From Nitrospirota bacterium (GTDB taxonomy: Bacteria > Nitrospirota > Nitrospiria > Nitrospirales > UBA8639): a stretch of DNA of 11,633 nucleotides. Both the position numbers and the translations under genes were made by a program. This document shows, one piece after another, positions 7,220-11,633 of this stretch. Position 1 is the stretch's first letter. Each line of letters starts with the position of its first letter. The stretch covers positions 1 through 11,633 of the forward strand of contig JAOUNC010000047.1 in the NCBI GenBank assembly GCA_029881175.1, given 5' to 3'. Below the pieces are notes generated by a model. That model had not been told where the DNA came from and did not search any database. It saw only the letters and a program-made list of their open reading frames with translations.

Positions 7220-8647
7220 ATGGCCGGATCGTATGCGTCAACGGAGTCTGATGTTTCGCCGCTCGTTCATGCTCGTCTTGAGGGTTTGAAGGCGTTAGCC
7301 GAACATGTGGAGGAACCAATCCTGATTTTTAATCCACAGATGGAATTGGTCTATGTCAATCCTTCCGCAGATAAAATTGCGAAAGATTGTCCCTTAGGTT
7401 CTACGCTCACCACACGTCCTTCTCATTTAAGTGCTTCGAATCAGTCTCCTTGTGACCCCTGTACTGCGACCTATCTATTCCGGTCTAACGTTCAGGATTT
7501 AGCCACCCCCTCAGGGTCGGTGTCCTCCGTCGCTCTTCCCGAAACATGTCCAATGTTGCGGGCTGTGGCCGTCAAAGGTGAGACCGGCATCACACATTTT
7601 GCGGTACTTATGGGAGATCGTGGCAGTGAGAGTGTCGTCGTTGCTCGGAAAGAACAAGGGTTCTCAGGCCTTCCTCCTCGTCAGGAGAGGGCTGTAGGGG
7701 AGGTTCCCCAGCGGACGATTATTGGTGAGAGTGAACCCATTCAGCGGTTAAGGGAAACGATTCAATTGGTCGCGGTCAGTGAGGCCACGGTCTTGATTCA
7801 AGGGGAGAGTGGAACGGGTAAAGAATTAGTCGCAAAGACCATTCATGCGTTGAGCCATCGACGAGCCCGGCCTTTTGTGGTGGTGGAATGTAGCGCCCTA
7901 CCGGAAACCTTACTGGAAAGTGAATTATTTGGCCATATGCGGGGCGCCTTTACTGGAGCGATTGTTGATCGTAAGGGGTTGTTTGAAGAAGCTGAAGGAG
8001 GCACGATTTTTTTAGATGAGATTGCCGATACCACTCCCGGGTTTCAGGCTCGATTATTGAGGGTGTTGCAGGAGGGAGAAATTAAACCCGTTGGGAGCAA
8101 TCGCTCTATTCAAGTAGATGTCCGGGTGATTTCCGCTGGCAATCAATCCCTAGAAGAGTTGGTCAAGGCTAAGCGCTTTCGCGGTGATTTGTATTATCGC
8201 TTAGCGGTGTTGCCCTTAACCGTTCCACCCTTACGTGAGCGTCCGGAAGATATTGTGTTATTGGCCAAGCATTTCCTCGATATTTCAACCGGCCAGCATG
8301 GTCGACCGGCTTTGGCGCTTCATCCAGATGCGTTGAAGGCCTTAACGCATTATGCTTGGCCGGGGAATGTCCGGGAGTTAGGGAATCTGATTGAGCGAGC
8401 GGTGGTGACCTGTCGTCATTCCACCATTCATGTCAGTGATCTCTTTGGGTCGAAGCAATTAGAGGGTACTAAAGGTACTGACGGTGAGTTGAGGGCTGTG
8501 AGTAAAGCCGCTCGTCGAGTGGCCGAACGAGATCGTATACTTGAAGCGCTTTCCCAAACCAATGGTGATAAGACGCGGGCTGCACGCCTCCTCAAAATCA
8601 GTCGTTCTAATCTTTATAATAAATTGCGACTGTATCACATCTTGTAA
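7220..8647 (+). CDS. Sigma-54-dependent transcriptional activator (PAS, AAA+, Fis-type HTH)
   Basis: 475 residues from ATG 7220 (AAGGAG 5 bases upstream). GTG 7214 is nearly as good and adds two residues. Residues about 20-130 form a PAS-like sensor (EEPILIFNPQMELVYVNPSA) with Cys57, Cys78, Cys81 and Cys110, including CDPC, which could bind a metal or sense redox state. The AAA+ domain is complete: Walker A GESGTGKE (195-202), the sigma-54 contact loop GAFTGA (242-247), Walker B GGTIFLDE (260-267), and the arginine-finger region RFRGDLYYRL near 319-328. The C-terminus (about 436-473, TRAARLLKISRSNLYNKL) is a Fis-type helix-turn-helix that binds enhancer DNA. It lies 3' of a stand-alone receiver gene and 5' of a sigma-54 promoter serving the large oxidase, which makes that oxidase the likely target. 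Confidence 0.95.
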   Translation: MAGSYASTESDVSPLVHARLEGLKALAEHVEEPILIFNPQMELVYVNPSADKIAKDCPLGSTLTTRPSHLSASNQSPCDPCTATYLFRSNVQDLATPSGSVSSVALPETCPMLRAVAVKGETGITHFAVLMGDRGSESVVVARKEQGFSGLPPRQERAVGEVPQRTIIGESEPIQRLRETIQLVAVSEATVLIQGESGTGKELVAKTIHALSHRRARPFVVVECSALPETLLESELFGHMRGAFTGAIVDRKGLFEEAEGGTIFLDEIADTTPGFQARLLRVLQEGEIKPVGSNRSIQVDVRVISAGNQSLEELVKAKRFRGDLYYRLAVLPLTVPPLRERPEDIVLLAKHFLDISTGQHGRPALALHPDALKALTHYAWPGNVRELGNLIERAVVTCRHSTIHVSDLFGSKQLEGTKGTDGELRAVSKAARRVAERDRILEALSQTNGDKTRAARLLKISRSNLYNKLRLYHIL

Positions 8648-8693
8648 TTTTCAACGATCCTGTCCCTATTCTCCCCATTGCCGCCTATTTTGT

Positions 8694-8709
8694 GTCCAAA
8701 AAATTGGAC
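8694..8709. promoter_or_regulatory. Perfect dyad, candidate enhancer site (or weak terminator)
   Basis: GTCCAA-AAAA-TTGGAC has 6-base perfect arms, extendable to 7 of 8. It lies about 200 bases before the expected start of the sigma-54 transcript, a normal place for an activator enhancer. It is also 46 bases after the activator's stop and could be a hairpin, but no T tract follows on either strand, so an operator is favoured. Confidence 0.4.
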
Positions 8710-8759
8710 GCGTAACTTGTTGATTTATTGGATAGCGCAACTTTGTGTGGGTTCTTCTG

Positions 8760-8782
8760 TCCAGAACCGCAGAATTTCTGGA
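8760..8782. promoter_or_regulatory. Second dyad, candidate enhancer site
   Basis: TCCAGAA-N9-TTCTGGA has perfect 7-base arms and contains a tighter nested palindrome CAGAA-T-TTCTG (8770-8780). It lies about 130 bases upstream of the expected sigma-54 start. It shares TCCA...TGGA with the first dyad but with different spacing, so a common binding protein is not certain. Confidence 0.4.
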
Positions 8783-8874
8783 TGTCGTGATCCATTAAAA
8801 AACTCGATGGTATCTGCCCCATTACCTGCATGAATAGGTCCTGTTCCTCTTTCTTGCTCCAGATGCTACATTCC

Positions 8875-8890
8875 TGGCACTTATGTTGCT
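8875..8890 (+). promoter_or_regulatory. Sigma-54 (-24/-12) promoter for the large multicopper oxidase
   Basis: TGGCAC-TTATG-TTGCT fits the sigma-54 consensus TGGCAC-N5-TTGC(A/T), with GG and GC exactly 10 bases apart. The strand is that of the oxidase gene, and the expected transcript start is near 8900, giving a leader of about 200 bases. A complete sigma-54 activator is encoded directly upstream, which strongly raises the prior for a true site. Confidence 0.8.
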
Positions 8891-8901
8891 TTGATTTCTG
8901 T

Positions 8902-8977
8902 TGCCGACATTGGGTGGGGTGTGATGGACCGGCCTCCGGAATGCCCGACCTCCGAAAGAGGATACCTAATGTCGGCA
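8902..8977 (+). promoter_or_regulatory. Long inverted repeat / stem-loop at the 5' end of the oxidase leader
   Basis: TGCCGACATT (8902-8911) and AATGTCGGCA (8968-8977) are perfect 10-base inverted repeats. The stem continues inward with GU-GC-GC-UA-GU to 15 pairs (8902-8916 with 8963-8977). The loop is GC-rich with CCTCCG twice (8933-8938, 8949-8954). It begins within a few bases of the expected sigma-54 transcript start, so the messenger would open with this structure. A small mobile or palindromic repeat is the other reading. Confidence 0.55.
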
Positions 8978-9025
8978 CTCAACCTTGATGGTATGTGAGT
9001 GAGTCAGTTCAGAAAAATCGAAAAT

Positions 9026-9067
9026 GATCTGATGGAACAGATTGTTGCTGTCAATTTTGTTTTTTTA
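9026..9067 (+). other. Leader hairpin followed by U-rich tract
   Basis: ATCTG-ATGGAA-CAGAT (9026-9041) is a small hairpin and 9055-9067 is nearly all T, about 20-35 bases before the oxidase ribosome binding site. The gap between hairpin and T tract (13 bases) is long for a terminator. It could be a weak attenuator or just an unstructured ribosome standby region. Confidence 0.2.
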
Positions 9068-9101
9068 TTCACCAAACGCCTTAACTAAAGGAGTCCGGAG
9101 C

Positions 9102-11633
9102 ATGTATCACCGCCAACCGACTTTATTCACGGTTTCGGCGTTCTTGGCGCTATTTGGGGGAGCCACTATTGTGGGAACTCCCTCTGTTGGTAGCGCGGAG
9201 AATGCTTCCTCAGAGCATGCCCATCAAATGGGCATGAATTCCCAATCACCTGGCTGGGCCGAAAAGCTCAAGGGCCAGACGATTGTGGAAGATGCGATGG
9301 AGGGTCGCGCCGAACGGGCGGCACTCGTCGAGCAGCAGCATCAACGGATGATGCAGCAAATGCAGAAAGAAGCTGACCACAGAGGGGCTGACACGGGTGC
9401 GTTTAACTCCATGTCGATGATTCATCAATATGGCGCAGGACCCGGCAATGGTTTGCTGGCCAGTCCTTCCGGTGTGGAACCCGTTTCGATGAAAGGGGGC
9501 TTGTGTCCTAAGACGGCCCCGGTTCGAAATTACGATATATCCGCCATTAATGTGGAAATCAGCTTGAATCAATGGCTGGATTATTATCCAGGGTACATGT
9601 ACGCCTTGACTGAAGACATTGACAAAATTCGTGAAGAAGAAGAAAAAAATCGCGAGGCTCGGGAAAAAGAGGGCCATCATGATGCAGGGGGCGTGAAAAA
9701 CGGGATCCAAGACCAGTGGATTCAACCCTTGGTGATTCGTGGCAATCAAGGCGACTGTGTCAAAATTACGCTGAACAATAAGTTAGAGTTCGGTGAAGAA
9801 GTCAGTTTGCATATTAATGGTTCGGATATGGTCATGAGTGATAGTGGCACGCCAGCTACAACGACCAATCCAGCCACCGTGGCCGCAGAAGGCCAAAGCG
9901 TCAGTATGGAATGGTATATCCATCCAGAGACGCAAGAAGGTGGAAAGCAATTTCATACGTTTAGTAATGATCGGGAACTGACGGTCATGGGGATGTTCGG
10001 GGTGTTCGTCGTCGAGCCCAAAGGGTCGAATTACTTTGAACCCTTAGGAACGGGACCAGCCACGGAAGCCCGGAGCGGCTGGCAGGTTATGATTGATAAT
10101 GGGGACGGTCCGGATTTCCGTGAATTTGTCCTGATTTATCATGAAGTCGGTGACGAAGCCTTTCGTCCCGTCAATAAACATGGGGATTTCTTACCCCAAC
10201 GGGATCCGTTAACGGATGCGTATCGCCCAGGTGCCCGGGCGCTCAACTATCGCAGTGAGCCGTTCGGCATCAATAACATGCATGTGCAACATGAATATTT
10301 TGGATTTGAAGATGAGTCGATGGCCTATAGCTCCTATACCTTTGGGGATGCGGCCCCGACTATTCCTCGGAGTTATTTAGGTGATCCTGCCAAATTCCGT
10401 GTGGTGCATGGTGGATCGGAAGTGTTCCATTCCCATCATCCACATGGGGGATCCATCCGTTGGCAACGCAGTCCTCGGGCTACGCAAATGCCCGTGTGGA
10501 ACACGGGTCAAAGTGGGCCAGTGAAATACCCGGTCATTCGTACTAAATCTGATCGGGTGGATGTGGAGGTCATCGGGCCATCAGAGGCGTTGGATTTAGA
10601 AACAGAATGTGGCTCAGGTTTGTGCCAATGGTTAGCGGGAGATTTTCTCTTCCATTGCCATGTGGCGCATCACTATGTAGCCGGGATGTGGGGCTACTGG
10701 CGGGTGTATAACACCATGCAAGAGCCTGGTGTCCAAAATGACGTCATGGCGCCGTTACGCGAGTTGCCTGACCGATTGGGTCGAATTCACAAACCGGTGA
10801 CCTCTGATCAATTGGTCGGGAAGACCGTCAATTGGTTTGGCAAGCAATTCAAGATTGTGGGTGAAGGCAAGAGCAATTGGAAAGCCGAACCTGCCGTTGT
10901 CAATATTAAAGATTGGGTCGAAATGCAGTTAGCCAATCAAGGCAAGCCTGGTCATACGGATGATGAAAAAGGGCAGATGATGGCCTATGATGCCACCGTC
11001 ATGGACTGGGTCTGGCAGGGCAATAAGGCCATGAGTGAGAAGGAAGCCACGTTAGGGGAGAACCCCAAGTATCGTCCGGAGTTGTTGGGATATAAGGCGG
11101 GCGAACGGCATGGCATTTTGTTTGAACCCACGACGGGAAAAGTGGCGTGGCCTTGGTTGACGCCACATTTTGGTAAGCGAGTTCCGTTCTCGAATGATCA
11201 TAACCCAGCCCCCTGGCTGGAAATGATTCGATTGAATCCCGATGGGACACGGTCGGTTGGACCCGCCAAGCCGGGAGAAAATGGTCCGTGGAGTTTGTGC
11301 CCGGATCGAGCCGGTTCGCAGGATTACAAAATCCATTTCATTAAGTTACCGATTGAATTATCGGCAGCCGAAGGCAGTGAGCCGGCTATTGTCGACCCCA
11401 ACGGGTTGTTGTATGTGGTGCAGGAAGAAGAGGCAGCGGTTCGAGCGGACAACAACAAGAAGTTTCCGTTGGTCGTCCGGGCTAATGTGTATGATTGCAT
11501 CGATTGGACACTCACCAGCGAGTGGATTGATGATGATATCACGAACTTCCAATCGTCCAAGATCAACACGCATTTCCATTTCTTTCAATTTGACAACCAA
11601 GCATCGGACGGGGTGATTTCAGGCTTCTCGTAC
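9102..11633 (+). CDS. Large secreted multicopper oxidase, partial (3' end outside the window)
   Basis: Open for 844 codons to the window end. ATG 9102 has AAAGGAG (9087-9093) 8 bases upstream. Residues 1-32 form a Sec-type signal peptide, cleavage probably after VGSA. A Gln/Met-rich coiled segment (about 73-92) and a Glu/Lys-rich one (about 172-193) precede the cupredoxin folds. The first expected copper sites are altered: HING at 237 replaces HWHG, and HTFSND at 285 replaces the H.H....G motif before GMFGVFVVEP. A full ligand set follows: HSHHPHGG (443-450, H..H.HG pattern) and H518-C519-H520 with H524 and Met529 (LFHCHVAHHYVAGM). Another HFHFFQFDNQASDG motif appears at 824, so at least one more copper domain continues outside. 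Size and order exceed CopA or laccase (450-620 residues) and recall large multi-cupredoxin oxidases such as the manganese oxidase MnxG; that link is from memory. Substrate unknown. Confidence 0.88.
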   Translation, partial: MYHRQPTLFTVSAFLALFGGATIVGTPSVGSAENASSEHAHQMGMNSQSPGWAEKLKGQTIVEDAMEGRAERAALVEQQHQRMMQQMQKEADHRGADTGAFNSMSMIHQYGAGPGNGLLASPSGVEPVSMKGGLCPKTAPVRNYDISAINVEISLNQWLDYYPGYMYALTEDIDKIREEEEKNREAREKEGHHDAGGVKNGIQDQWIQPLVIRGNQGDCVKITLNNKLEFGEEVSLHINGSDMVMSDSGTPATTTNPATVAAEGQSVSMEWYIHPETQEGGKQFHTFSNDRELTVMGMFGVFVVEPKGSNYFEPLGTGPATEARSGWQVMIDNGDGPDFREFVLIYHEVGDEAFRPVNKHGDFLPQRDPLTDAYRPGARALNYRSEPFGINNMHVQHEYFGFEDESMAYSSYTFGDAAPTIPRSYLGDPAKFRVVHGGSEVFHSHHPHGGSIRWQRSPRATQMPVWNTGQSGPVKYPVIRTKSDRVDVEVIGPSEALDLETECGSGLCQWLAGDFLFHCHVAHHYVAGMWGYWRVYNTMQEPGVQNDVMAPLRELPDRLGRIHKPVTSDQLVGKTVNWFGKQFKIVGEGKSNWKAEPAVVNIKDWVEMQLANQGKPGHTDDEKGQMMAYDATVMDWVWQGNKAMSEKEATLGENPKYRPELLGYKAGERHGILFEPTTGKVAWPWLTPHFGKRVPFSNDHNPAPWLEMIRLNPDGTRSVGPAKPGENGPWSLCPDRAGSQDYKIHFIKLPIELSAAEGSEPAIVDPNGLLYVVQEEEAAVRADNNKKFPLVVRANVYDCIDWTLTSEWIDDDITNFQSSKINTHFHFFQFDNQASDGVISGFSY

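Noticed and set aside
8685..8978. Minus-strand 97-codon open frame starting GTG at 8978, with Cys-rich start (CQEC) across the regulatory region
   Set aside because: It spans the sigma-54 promoter and both dyads on the opposite strand, starts at the inverted repeat, and shows no recognisable domain. A remnant of a transposase-like gene was considered but no diagnostic motif was found.
9246..9749. Minus-strand 167-codon open frame with hydrophobic stretches
   Set aside because: Antisense to the large oxidase; the Phe run mirrors the Glu/Lys-rich codons at about 9630-9670.
1..11633. CRISPR arrays, tRNA or rRNA genes, intact insertion sequences
   Set aside because: No regularly spaced repeats, cloverleaf-like sequences, rRNA motifs or transposase genes were seen on either strand by eye.

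Overview
The window looks like chromosomal DNA of a Nitrospirota-type bacterium. A Nitrospira-like nitrite oxidiser is my best guess, made from gene content only: many periplasmic multicopper and multihaem proteins, Cys-rich sensor domains, sigma-54 control and intermediate GC. No marker gene is present, so this taxonomic call is weak. The theme is periplasmic copper and electron transfer, with its regulation.

Left part, minus strand (about 1-3420): a copper-resistance operon read right to left. copA encodes a Tat-exported multicopper oxidase and is coupled by a GTGA overlap to copB, an outer-membrane copper protein. A hairpin followed by seven T follows copB. Beyond it, at 1-355, lies the decayed start of a heavy-metal P-type ATPase. 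It still has a ribosome binding site, a YHS domain signature and a Cys-Pro-Met-Cys-Pro metal-binding signature, but two stops and at least two frameshifts break it.

Middle, plus strand (3651-5338): three closely packed genes. They encode a small membrane protein with a bacterial PH-like domain, a five-helix membrane protein with the two-pairs-of-histidines pattern of di-haem b cytochromes, and a membrane-anchored five-haem cytochrome c. The last two look like a quinol-to-periplasm electron-transfer pair. A tandem universal stress protein (5607-6536) follows, closed by two hairpins and a T-rich tract.

Right part, plus strand (6755-11633): a stand-alone receiver protein, then a PAS-AAA+-Fis sigma-54 activator, then a 454-base regulatory region, then a very large secreted multicopper oxidase open to the window end (844 codons, no stop). 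The regulatory region holds a near-consensus -24/-12 promoter (TGGCAC-N5-TTGCT) pointing at the oxidase, two perfect dyads upstream of it, and a 15-pair inverted repeat starting within a few bases of the expected transcript start. The simplest reading is a dedicated circuit in which the receiver and activator drive sigma-54 transcription of the oxidase. The oxidase resembles the large multi-cupredoxin (MnxG-like) class more than CopA; its substrate cannot be told from the sequence.
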